From Thalassia testudinum (taxonomy: Eukaryota > Streptophyta > Magnoliopsida > Alismatales > Hydrocharitaceae): a stretch of DNA of 64,000 bases. The translations under genes were made by a program, and so were the position numbers. How positions within the stretch are numbered: the stretch's first letter is position 1; the number at the start of each line of letters is the position of its first letter. The notes under the pieces were generated by a model, which saw nothing but the letters and a program-made list of their open reading frames with translations, did not search any database and was not told the DNA's origin. Where the stretch lies: assembly GCA_037157565.1 (NCBI GenBank), contig JAZHRO010000003.1, forward strand, positions 70,682,501 through 70,746,500, given 5' to 3'. This document shows, in pieces, positions 33,943 through 44,787 of the stretch.

Positions 33943-36252
33943 TTTTCGATCGTGTACGTGCACGATGACGTGCTTCTTTATGCCCCATCGCATGCTAGGG
34001 CACGCGGTTAGGGGAAGATGAAGCAAGCGAGGAGCGATTTGAGCCATCTGATCACTGAGATTTCTTGGATGTGGGCAGGTGTTGAGCGTGTAGCAGGCTA
34101 GGAGTCGAGCATGTGTGCGAATCTGTGGTGACGTGGAGTCTTTAGTGATACTTAAATCTGTCACTACATGAACAAGCTCTAATACCACTTGATAGGGTCT
34201 AAAATATTGAATATGGCTACATGCACAAACACTTAAGAACAATATTAGTAATAATAAGACAATTTGCACAATCAATCAAACCACAAAAATTGGCACAATA
34301 TGTGTAGTGGTTCCCCTCCCTTGGGTACTCCACTACTTAAGCCTCCCAGCTTAGGGTTTTTAACCTGATTCCCTCATCCCCGAGGAAATCAATTTACTAA
34401 ACCGAGGTAATTAACGGGTTACCTCAACCCAAGTAGAAAAATGGGTTTGTTACAACCCAACGAGCAAATGCTCAAGAACAAATAAAATACATGTGTAAGA
34501 AAAAAGATCTTACAACTAAGTTCGTATGCCTCTCAACATAATTAAAATAATATTACCAATTTGAGAGCTTAGGATGGACACGAATCATGTTGAATTGCGT
34601 GAACAAAACATGCCAATGTGTTTGCAAACTCGTAGCACGATTGGAAGGCAGCAAACACAATTTCTTCTCTTGAATATGTGGTGGAAAATATGAATAATAG
34701 CTCTAGAAATTTTCTTCTCTTTTCTCTTGTCTCTAGTGTGCAAACAAAGAGTCATAGGGTCACTTTATAGAGTTTAGGACCTACGATACTCGTCTACTAG
34801 ACGTTGGGATTTAATTCCCAACGTTCTTATTGTTGGAATTAATATTTCTACCATTATGTTTTGGGCCAATGGCTAGCTGGTGCCGGTAATAAAGTACCTG
34901 TACCGGTACTAGCAGCTCACTGCCACCAATACATGAGTCCTGGTACCGGTACTCATCATGGGTACCGGTACTTGTCACTCCCAGGTTTGGAATTTCTTGG
35001 GCACAGTAACTTACCTATACCGGTACTCATCATGGGTATCGGTACTTGAAAGGTTCAGGCTAGAATTAAGCCTTCAACTTGTGGCCAACATGCATCGGTA
35101 CTCATGGTTGGTACCGGTACTTGTTCACAGTTTGAGACGAATTCTCAAACTTGTGACTTGCAAATGCCAGTACTCATAAATAGTACCGGTACTTGCTTAC
35201 AAGTACCTATTTTAAGCGTTTTAATCAATTACGTTCTTTGAAAATGATTTCGATATAAATCAATCATAATTTATCTCTACTTGATTTTACGATCTAAGTT
35301 ATGACTCTTTTGTTAAGAGGCATATACAATCTATAAATATAAAATCTAAACTAGAGAAACTAAAGGTCGAAGATGATCTTCTTCTCCTCGACACATCCTT
35401 GTCATCCTCCATGACATGATCTTTTTCTTTTCACCATCATGCCTCCATTATTTCTTGTTTGCCTTGCTCCTTCACCTAAATCTGAAAAACACTTAATGGC
35501 AAACATTAATCCATAATAATTTTGTTAACACCAAAATAAGTTGTGGAACAAGGTTCCAACACTAACGACCCCCTCATTTAATCTTTTAACTATGTAATCA
35601 ACAAATTACCCCCTATCCTTGAAACTATAGAAGGAGACCCCTACCCTACAAAATTCCCATCCCTTCCATCACCTCTCTCCTTCTCTAAAGCTTAAGAGAA
35701 GCTTCTCTCACACCAGGGATGCTACTCTAGAGCCAAATCCAAGTTTTCTCACCCCATTCCGGAAGTGGATCTCACGATAATGACGACGTGCTGCCTCGTT
35801 CCTGATTCTTCCTACTTCATCCTCCATCTTCCAACTCCATCCTCCATCTTCAAGGCATTGCTCCATCCAACTCATCCTCCAACCATTCGTCGAGGAGGAT
35901 AACATCTCTCTCCATTCTGTTTAATCGCTTTCTAGAATAGAATTTTTCGTCTTCGAGTTGTAATCATTTCCTACTTTCTAATTGTAAGAACAATGCTATT
36001 TTATCGAGTGATTGTTCTCTCTCTCTCTTTCTTATTGTTTATATCTATTCCATTATAATTATCTCATTTTCAAACAAAAATGCAAAAATATAATCACAGA
36101 TTTAAGATCAACATAGCCTCCCTGTGTTCGACCCGGAATTTCTTTACGAATTTCGATAAAATTTTATCTATTAACATATTACTTTGCAAATCACACTACA
36201 ACGACAGGTTTTTCGAAACTAACTTTGTTCGCATAGTTTTTCGATACCAACA
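33943..36252 (+). repeat. Tandem 3'-half LTR copy 1 (split by a Copia-like LTR)
   Basis: Begins ttttcgatcgtgtacgtgc, which corresponds to the middle of the O LTR (about 2699 in the 5' LTR), and runs to the LTR end ccaaca at 36252. Interrupted from 34167 to 35561. Net length is about 0.92 kb. Confidence 0.8.
34167..35561 (-). mobile_element. Copia-like LTR with primer site, inserted in the U3 inverted repeat
   Basis: On the minus strand an LTR starts tgttggaacc (35561) and ends ccctatca (34190). After a 2-bp spacer a PBS follows, TGGTATTAGAGCTTGTTC (34187-34170), complementary to initiator tRNA-Met. cacta is at both ends, overlapping the terminal CA on the right. No coding region remains. The LTR contains about ten degenerate copies of a taccggtact motif (34880-35190). 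Assignment to Copia is tentative, from LTR start and PBS type. Confidence 0.65.
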
Positions 36253-37173
36253 TTTTCGATCGTGTACACACACGATGACATGCTTCTTTACGCCCCATCG
36301 CACGCACGGGAGTGCGATTTGGCGATGTTGAGGCAAGCGCGGAGCGATCTGATCGCCGTACGATCCATCAATCGGACAGCTGAGATTTCTTTGACGTAGG
36401 CAGGCGTTGAGCATGCAGCAGGCGAGGAGTCAGGCATGCGCACGAAGCTGCTGCGACGTGGGGTCTGTAGTGATGCTTAAATACATCACTAAAGACCCCC
36501 TTATTTAATCTTTTAACTATGTAATCACCAAATTGCCCCCTATCCTTGCAACTATAAAAGGCGACCCCTAACCTACAAAATTCTCTTCCCTTCCTTCACC
36601 TGTCTCCCTCTCTAAAGCTCATGAGAAGCTTGTCCCACACTTGGGATGCTACACTAGGGCCAAATCCAAGTTTTCTCGCCCCTTTTCCAGAAGTGGATCC
36701 CTCGATGATGACAACGTGCTGCCTTGTTCTCGCTTCTTCCTACTTCGTTCTCCTTCTTCCCGCTCTAACCTCTGTCTTCCAGGCGTCGCTCCGTCCGGCT
36801 TGTCCTCCAAGCATTCGTCATGGAGGATAACATCTCTCTCCCTTCTTTTTAATCGCATTCTAGAATAGAATTTCCCGCTTTCTAGTTGTAATCATTCCTA
36901 CTTTCTAATTGTAAGAACAGTGTTATTTTATCAAGTGATTATTCTCTCTCTCTCTCTCTTTCTTTTTGCATATATCTATTCCATTGTAATTATCTCATTT
37001 TCAAACAAAAATACAAAAAAATATAATCATGGATTTAAGATCAACATAGCCTCCCTATGTTCGACCAGGAATTTCTTTATGAATTTTGGTAAAATTTTAT
37101 CTGTTGATGGATTACTTCGCAAATCTCACTACAACAATAGGTTTTTCAAATCCAACTTCGATCGGGTAGTTTT
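36253..37173 (+). repeat. Tandem 3'-half LTR copy 2
   Basis: Begins with the same join, aacattttcgatcgtgtac, as copy 1. Holds the inverted repeat near 36459-36500 and a TATA box at 36553. It stops about 12 bp short of the LTR end, at the border with an inverted PBS-LTR. Confidence 0.8.
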
Positions 37174-37190
37174 TCCCGACAAGGATGCCA
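37174..37190 (-). other. Primer binding site of the inverted O-type LTR
   Basis: On the minus strand, tggcatccttgtcggga follows the LTR end by 3 bp. It resembles the decayed PBS of O (tggcatcgttgtcaggga). Confidence 0.65.
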
Positions 37191-37193
37191 AAA

Positions 37194-38445
37194 TGTTGGT
37201 ATCAGAAAACTGCACGATCGAAGTTGGATTGGAAAATCCGATCGTTGTAGTGCGATTTGCGAAGTAATCCGATCAACAAATAAAATTTTACCAAAATTTG
37301 TAAGGAAATTTCAAGTCAATCATAAGGAGGCTACGTCAATCTTAAATCCGCGATTATATTATTTTGTATTTTCTTTTGAAAATGAGATAATTACAATGGA
37401 ATAGATATAAATAATAAGAAAGAGAGAGAGAGGGAGAGAGAACAATCACTTGATAAAATAATACTATTTTTAAAAATAGAAAGCAAGAAATTCATTTCTA
37501 CAAAGCAATTGAAAAGAAGGGAGAGAGTTGTTATCCTCCTCTGGATGCTTAGAGGATGAGTTTGACGGTGTGACGCCTGGAAGACGAAGGAAGAAGCAGG
37601 ATGAAGGAGGATGAAGCAGGAAGAAGTGGGAACAAGGTAGCATGTCGTCGTCATCGCAGAATCCACTTTCGGAATGGGGGCGAGAAAACCTGGATTTGGC
37701 TCTAGAGTAGCATCCCGATTGTGGGACACACTTCTTTTGGAGCTTTGGAGAGGGAGAGAGGTGAAGGAAGGGATGAGAATTTCATAGGGTAGGGGTCTCC
37801 TTTTATAGTACCAATCATATGGGGTAATTTCGTCATTACATAGTTAAAACATTAAATGAGGGTGCTTTTAGTGATGGATTTAAGCGTCACTAAAGACCCT
37901 ACGTCACCGTAGCTTCACGCGCATGCCTGCCTCCTCGCCTACTATATGCTCAACACTTGCCCACGTCTAAGAAATCTCAGCCATCAGATCGCAAGATCGG
38001 AGGACTTAGATCGCTCCTCACCCATTTCAGCTTCACCTAACTACGCCCATGTGTGAGATGGGGCATGAAGAAGCATGTCAACGTGCACGTACATGATCGA
38101 AAGCTCCTCCACATGCCATGTCTCCTCTCTTCGCCCGCCTGATCACCATCTAGAGACTGAATTACACCTGCTCCCACACCCGTGCTTGATTTCAGATGCG
38201 TTACGTTCCGAACGTGCACCTCGTGTCTCGCCCGCATCTTCATGATGGCTGCGCTACAAGTGGCTTTTTGTCGCATTAAGGAATTAGGCACGTGCACCTG
38301 TAGCCGTTGGATCAAGATACAATGACTCAGATCGTCCGTGCCTTATGCCTTATGAAGATGAGAGCAGTGCATCCGAGTAACTCCTGGTCATCGGATCAAG
38401 ATCCAATAACTAGGTTTGTGCAATGAAGAGCCCTTGGTGATGCTA
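37194..38445 (-). repeat. Inverted O-type LTR, R-U5 and part of U3
   Basis: Reverse complement of the O LTR from its end inward, including the R/U5 block, TATA box (near 37805), and inverted repeat near 37865-37900. Split by W; the rest is 47393-47897. Bases 38441-38445 (tgcta) are the target duplication of W. Confidence 0.85.
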
Positions 38446-41169
38446 TGTTGTCAACGTTTCTGTGCGGATTTAAAGGCGTATTACGTTGTAGTAGAACCGA
38501 CAAAACGTTTAAACAAATAATTTTATTACTCGAACAACTAGAGTATCCGAGGTCGAACACAGGGAGCAAACTCAGTACTTTGTAAAACCCAAGAATACAA
38601 CTGTTAAATGCAAATATAATTGATTCAAAGAGTTTTTAAGAAAGATATAAAAAAAAATAGAATTAGACGTCTGATTTATGTATCAGACGTCTTAAATGTG
38701 ATCTTTCTTTCTCTTTTTCTTTTTCTGCTTTGCCTTTCAGATCTCGTTGCAATCTTCCCTTGTCCTTCTTCTTCTTCTCCTGCGAAGACCTCTAACCTTT
38801 CTGTTTTCCTCCTTCGCCTGCGAAGACTTCTAACCTTTCTGTTTTCCTCCTTCGCCTGCGAAGACTTCTTTCTTTCTTCTTCTTCTGTCTTGCTTCTCCT
38901 TTCTTCGTTGCCTTCTTCTTCTTCTTTGTCTTGCTTTCTTCTTCTTCTTTGTCTTGCTTCTCCTTTCTTCTGCAGCGGCCACGTCCTTCTCCTGCAATCA
39001 ACCTGCCTGCACAGGGGAACAAAACCTAACCCTTCTCCCTCTACCCGCGCGTGTCTCTCTCTCAAGCAACTCACTCTAACCGCTCTCCCAGAGCCAGAGT
39101 CTCAATCGGGTCGGATCGTACCCGGGACCAGGCGCACCTGCAGGTGTGTGATGCGCGAGGAGTGCGTAGGTCTAGGTCGGGTCGGATCCGCCAGGTCCGC
39201 GTGGTCAGGCCGCGGACGAGGCGGGTGGGGTCAGTGAGGGACCTCACCCCTGTGCTTTCGAGGCAGTAAACGTATATCACAAAAAACCTTTATACCATAC
39301 CTGTGCCTTGAGATTCCACGATGTGGGACTAAACGTTCCGCCCTTCCTTTGCGTGCGCCCGCAGACTCTCGTGTGCAATTGCCCACGCTGAAGGCCCTGC
39401 TGCTGATCCTTGCTGAACTCAGTCACCTCGCAACTCTTGCTAGAGTCTGCTGCACCTGCCGCCTGGGAAGCCTGACGCCTGCTGCTGCTCCAAGCTTCCT
39501 GCTGCTTCGACTGTTAATGGCGGCCGGAGCGTTTACCTGAACTTCCACAGAACGGCCTATTGGCCCAATTAGAATAGTGGGAAACCTTCGCCGTAGCACG
39601 GCGAAGGCTGTGGGTGATGCTGCAGGTTGCCTGTCGGCCTAGGCGTGCCCGCCTAGGTCAACCTATGGCCGGAGATGGTGGGTTGTTCGGGGGGTGGTTA
39701 TGGAGGTCTGGAGTGACAGTTGTGGGGTGGAGCGAGTTCCTGGTGATGAGGCGGAGCTCACGAGGTGGTTGGCGAGCCGTGTGGAGTGGCGGAGTGGTGT
39801 GGGCGGCTCGCCGGAGTTCGGTCGGTGATGTGGAAGATGAGGGTGGTCAGCGTCGGTCGAGGGGTAATCAGATGAGATAACAGGGGGAAAAGAGAGGGGA
39901 CAGGATGGAGAGGAGTTCTAACCTAATTGTAAGGACGAAAGGGGACGGAAGGCGGACAGCAGTACTTGCTGTCGCCGGAGAAGATGACGCCCAGTGGGGG
40001 AGAACGGCGGCGACGACGGGGCTGAGGCGGCGTGCGCTGGTACTGCGCGACGCGGAGGGAGGTCAGGAAGCTAACTCTGCCACTGGTTTTGTGGCAGAGC
40101 GAAGAGGGAGGGGAGGGGGGCTCGCCGGAGCTAGCTGGGGTATTTGGCCGAGCAGGAGGAGAGGAATTGAAGGGGGAAACTCGGCCAAATCAAGCTCAAG
40201 ATGAGTGGCCGGGTCCGAGGGGTGTTTTATAGGTGCTGGACTTGGTGTGCAGGGCGTGAAGGGCACGTAATTGCCTGAGGTTGGTCGCCGGAGATGGAAA
40301 GGAGTTAGGATACCCAAATCTCTCGTGCGTTCGCACGAGAGATTGGGTTCACACCAACGATTGTGATTGACTTTATGAGGAAGGGAATTCCTCAGAGAAT
40401 CCTCCTTCCATTTCTGGGAGGGAATCTCTGAGGGATTAGAGAGCAATCCCTCTCCGAACCTCGCCGGAGTTCGGTTCTGCCCTAGCAATGGCGGCAGGAC
40501 CGGTTTGCAAAGAAGGCGAGGAACCTAGGGGGCTCTCTGCAAGGATATTCAAAAGATAGGGACCTCTTTGTGATTTGGGTGTACTAACTTGCAAAGTAGG
40601 TCAAGATGACCTCTCCTTAGGTCCAAATTTTGGTATAAACCTAATTTGGACCTAAGGAAACCAATGGAGAAGTTAGATTTCAGGTTTGACCTCGTTTGAC
40701 TGGATATTTTGCGTAAAAACCCAAATTAGGTTAATTGAAGAGCTAGGACCCTAATCTAGGTCAAACTAGGTTCCAAAGGCCAAATTAAGTGTTCTAAACC
40801 CTAGAGTATGGTTTTCCATGATTTGTAGAGGGTTTACTTGCTTTTTGTTCTAACCGGAACCTTGTTAATTTAAGCGGGTCTGTTTTAGGGTTACCAAGTG
40901 TCTTTTAGTTCTTAGATTGCACATGAACCCATTTCTGATTGACTCAACCCACTTTTTATCTCATTTAGACCATTTGACCTATGTTTTGCCTCTGAGAAAT
41001 CCCGTTTATCTACTGCAATGGTAAAATTGCAGTTTTAACCTTTATTTCATGTTTTCTTCTTAGAGCACTTGTTTCTTCAGTTAGGCCTTCTTCTAGGTTA
41101 TGTAGGAGCTTTTATCTTCTTTATTGTGTCAAAATGAGCTAGTTATGGCTCATGATGAGGCTCTCATCA
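38446..41169 (-). repeat. 3' LTR of W (left copy)
   Basis: On the minus strand it runs from tgatgagagcc to gttgacaaca. Contains a TATA box (40231-40224), a perfect 13-bp-arm palindrome upstream of it (40317-40344), a perfect 10-bp hairpin (39585-39607), and agacgtct repeated inversely near 38663. Open frames of up to 205 codons are low complexity and are not called genes. Confidence 0.92.
40224..40231 (-). promoter_or_regulatory. TATA box of W LTR (left copy)
   Basis: Minus strand cctataaaacacc; the right LTR has it at 46442-46449. The palindrome at 40317-40344 is about 90 bp upstream. Confidence 0.6.
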
Positions 41170-42789
41170 TACCCCCATGCCTAGCTTTTGCTAGTCCCTT
41201 AGCAAAATTTCAAAGTTTTAACTTCCGTTCTAGACCCTGAATGTTGTCAACAATGATAAGTGCTTCTCCTTTTCTTTTGTGATTAGGTGGGAATGCCGAC
41301 AATAGGCCTAGAGGTACTCAAGTACCAACCAAAATCCGGACCTGTTCCGCTTTAGCCTCAGTCTTCTGCAAAGGTTTCTACGGCCCACAGAACCTAACCT
41401 AGGGTTTGTTGGACTCCGCGGTTAAAGCACCCGTGCTTGAGATATTTTTAGCCTAAGTTCAGTTTGCAGTGCGTTTTTTGTAAGAGAGAGATAGAAGATT
41501 TATTTGTTTGGAGAGCTTTTCTCTCTCTTTTCTTTTTTATTTCTAGCTTCGGATTAGCTTCTCAACACGGTCTGTATCGGATTCCTCGTCCCCATCATCA
41601 ATCCTCAAAGGTCCCTGGCTTTCGAGATTTCGAGATAATCCCGCCCATGGCAACCCCCGGAACCCTGGCTTTCGAGATTTCGAGATAATCCCGCCCATGG
41701 CGTTCCGTGGCTGAATTCAGACCCTGGCGATTGACATTTCGTGATAATGCCACCCATGGTGTCTGAACCAACAGAGTGCTTACATGCCTCCAGTAGGATA
41801 TTTAAATATCCTAAGAGACAAGCACCGAGGAGATGATATGTTGTTACGCATCTTCGAGGGGAATTTCCCGCCTCTCCGCGCTGGGAACTCGTCCAAATCA
41901 ACTTGTGTTGATTGGCCGCTCCTAATCTAGGTGACTTTTTCAGAATATTAAACGCTCTTGCGTGTTTTGAATATTTATGCGCACTGAACCAGACTGTGTG
42001 TGAATTTGGGTGCTTAGGTTACCGAATCCCGCAAACCGGAGGTCAGTTAACGAGGCCGAATACTTCCTAAGCCTTAGACCTAATACTTAAGCTTCGCATT
42101 TTCCTCAACCTCTTGAGGATTGTCCAGATTTTAACGGATACGTGACTTTTTAAGCTAAAAATCTAGCCCAAGAGGCCTAAGACCAGCGTTCCCGCTAATC
42201 TCTTGTTATATCTCTGTAGCATTTTTCTTTTCTTTTTCTTGACTCGGTCTAGAACTTCAGTTAACCCCTTAATCTTTTACTAATGACTTTTTCTTTTTCT
42301 TTTCCTTTTGTGCTCCTTTCTTTATTTTTGCTCTTTTTTTTTTTTTTTTGTCATTTTTCTTTCTTTTCCTCCTCTCATTTGTATGACCCTGAATTGTTCC
42401 TCCCCTCTATCAAGTCCCCTTTTTTTTTTTTTTTTTTATGAATGAAACCCTTTCTTGATATGACTTTTCTGACATTTTGCACTTTCATACCCCCCCATGC
42501 CTAAGATTTGCAATGTCCCCATTGTAAATTAGGTGGGTTCGAATTCAGCTTAGTTCATGTGTTAAGACAGGTGTGTGGTGAGTGAATGGGTCGAAGCGAC
42601 TTGTTGCGAACGATTTCTAATCTCGGGTAGGTATACCTGAGGTGAAGTCGGCTGTTCTAATGGGTGAACCCTAAAGTGCAATATGAATTCCGCATAGCGA
42701 TGTCAGAAACGGTTTCAGGTTTTTCAAAGAATGACGGGTTGCCTCCCGTTAAGCGCTGAGTTTTACGCCATCGGCTGGGCGTAATGAGC
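41170..42789 (-). other. PPT and 3' noncoding region of W
   Basis: On the minus strand the PPT (gctaggcatgggggta) ends at 41170. Three copies of a 38-bp unit lie at 41613-41650, 41663-41700 (nearly identical) and 41722-41759 (diverged). T-rich runs lie at 42290-42440. No credible gene. Confidence 0.7.
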
Positions 42790-44787
42790 TCAAGAGGAAA
42801 GGAGGGTAAAGGATGACTCAGTCAAATCTATATCGGTCATGTCAATGAACGGCTTGAGTCTCTGCCCATTCACGACAAATGGTTCAGAATCGTGGCTGAG
42901 TGGGCTGATTTCAATAGCTCCATTTCCGAAGATTTGGCGGACTAGGTAGGGTCCGACCCACTTGGATCTTAGCTTTCCTGGGAATAGTTTGAGTCGAGCA
43001 TCAAAGAGTAAAACTTTTTGACCAGGATGAAAGACCTTTCTAGAAATGTGTTTGTCGTGAAAAGCTTTAACCCGTTCTTTGTAAATTCGCGAGTTCTCAT
43101 ATGCGTCGTGGCGTAATTCATCGATCTCGCTCATTTGAAATCTTCTGTGGGTTCCAGCCTTAGAAAGGTCGAGATTACAGGTCCGTACTGCCCAATAGGC
43201 TTTATGCTCCAATTCGACGGGGAGGTGACATGCCTTCCCGTACACTAGTCTGAAGGGAGACATTCCTAATTGGGTCTTGTGGGCGGTCCTATAGGCCCAC
43301 AATGCTTCCGGAAGCCGAGAAGACCAATCTTTTCTATCAGGTCGAACAGTAACCTGAAGGATCTTCTTGATCTCTCGGTTAGATAGCTCAGCTAGACCAT
43401 TAGTTTGAGGGTGGTAAGGAGTAGAGATTCGGTGCGACACCCCGTATTTGATCATTAGTGACCTGAACTGAGCGTTTGTAAAATGGGTCCCTCCGTCGGA
43501 AATTATAGCACGCGGAATCCCGAACCTTGAGAAAATGTTTTGATGAAGGAATTTTATAACGACTTTATGATTGTTGGTTCGAGTCGGAATGGCTTCTATC
43601 CATTTGGAAACATAATCAACTGCGAGTAAAATGTATTCGAAGCCATCCGAGGTAGGAAAGGGTCCCATGAAATCAATCCCCCAAATATCAAAAATTTCGC
43701 ATACCAAGATCGGCTGTAGAGGCATCATGTCTCTATGGCTCATGTTGCCTAGAGTCTGGCAACGGGAACATGCCTTACAGTGATTGTATGCATCTTTGAA
43801 AATTGTGGGCCAGTAGAAACCACACTGGAGGACTTTCGATGCGGTTTTATGTCCCGAAAAATGTCCACCGCATGCCTGGTCATGGCAAAATGAGAGTATG
43901 TCTTTGATTTCCACTTCCGTGACGCATCGTCGGATTATCTGATCAGCACCAATGCGGAAGAGATACGGGTCTTCCCATAGGTAATACTTGGCATCAGAAC
44001 GCAATTTGTCCTTTTTGGCCTTCGACCAATCGGGCGGAATCTGATGTGATGCCAGGTAATTAACAATATCGGCGAACCATGGAAGACTTGTACTGATAGT
44101 CAGGAGGTGCTCATCAGGAAAATGTTCTGTAATAGGTCCGGACGGATCAATAATTTCAGGAGGAAGGCGGGATAAATGATCAGCTACCACATTGTGCTTT
44201 CCCGCCTTGTCGCGAATCTCGATGTCAAATTCTTGCAACAGCAAGATCCAGCGGATTAATCGAGGTTTCGCGTCCTTCTTGGCTAGGAGATGCCTCACAG
44301 CTGTGTGATCCGAGTATATGATAACACGGGAACCCAGAAGGTATGATCTGAATTTTTCCAGGGCAAATACTACGGCCAGCAGCTCTTTCTCAGTAACCGT
44401 ATAGTTACGCTGAGCCTCATCCAGTGTTTTGCTGGCGTAGTAAATGACCACAGGTTTCCCATCAATTTTCTGCCCCAAAACCGCTCCTACAGCGAAGTCA
44501 GATGCATCGCACATGATCTCAAAGGGTTGAGACCAATCAGGGGACTGTAGGATTGGGGCTTGGGTGACTCGGTCACGTAAGATCTCAAATGCTTGAGTGC
44601 ATTCCTTGGAAATTCCGAAAGGCACATCCTTGGAAAGCAGATTGGTCAGGGGGCGCGCCAAAATGTTGTCAACGTTTCTGTGCGGATTTAAAGGCGTATT
44701 ACGTTGTAGTAGAACCGACAAAACGTTTAAACAAATAATTTTATTACTCGAACAACTAGAGTATCCGAGGTCGAACACAGGGAGCAA
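42790..44787 (-). CDS. RNase H-integrase ORF of W, fused to LTR sequence
   Basis: A 665-codon open frame. Its first 42 or so codons are LTR sequence. At 44663 it passes across a deletion junction into the end of RT ([14 protein letters not shown]). RNase H follows ([54 protein letters not shown]), then the H2C2 domain of integrase ([25 protein letters not shown]). The catalytic core is complete for D, D and [40 protein letters not shown]. The C-terminal domain is [20 protein letters not shown]. The frame has no stop, unlike O and Y. Whether the LTR-derived start is ever used is unknown. RT activity is impossible because the palm is absent. Confidence 0.87.
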   Translation of the reverse strand: MLPVFDLGYSSCSSNKIICLNVLSVLLQRNTPLNPHRNVDNILARPLTNLLSKDVPFGISKECTQAFEILRDRVTQAPILQSPDWSQPFEIMCDASDFAVGAVLGQKIDGKPVVIYYASKTLDEAQRNYTVTEKELLAVVFALEKFRSYLLGSRVIIYSDHTAVRHLLAKKDAKPRLIRWILLLQEFDIEIRDKAGKHNVVADHLSRLPPEIIDPSGPITEHFPDEHLLTISTSLPWFADIVNYLASHQIPPDWSKAKKDKLRSDAKYYLWEDPYLFRIGADQIIRRCVTEVEIKDILSFCHDQACGGHFSGHKTASKVLQCGFYWPTIFKDAYNHCKACSRCQTLGNMSHRDMMPLQPILVCEIFDIWGIDFMGPFPTSDGFEYILLAVDYVSKWIEAIPTRTNNHKVVIKFLHQNIFSRFGIPRAIISDGGTHFTNAQFRSLMIKYGVSHRISTPYHPQTNGLAELSNREIKKILQVTVRPDRKDWSSRLPEALWAYRTAHKTQLGMSPFRLVYGKACHLPVELEHKAYWAVRTCNLDLSKAGTHRRFQMSEIDELRHDAYENSRIYKERVKAFHDKHISRKVFHPGQKVLLFDARLKLFPGKLRSKWVGPYLVRQIFGNGAIEISPLSHDSEPFVVNGQRLKPFIDMTDIDLTESSFTLLSS
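44645..44663 (-). other. Deletion junction of W: PBS remnant joined to RT
   Basis: After the LTR the minus strand reads ttttggcgc and then gccccctgacc. The first part is the start of the Athila PBS (TGGCGC), the rest is RT coding sequence. GC-rich microhomology at the join is likely. Confidence 0.75.

Noticed and set aside
38676..39074. Lys/Glu/Arg-rich minus-strand ORF resembling a nuclear protein
   Set aside because: It is the complement of CTT/TCT repeats in the W LTR; low complexity only.
38620..39237. 205-codon open frame, identical at 44838-45455
   Set aside because: It is within the W LTR, Ser/Leu/Arg-rich from CTT/TCT repeats, with similar length frames on the other strand. It is duplicated only because the LTR is.
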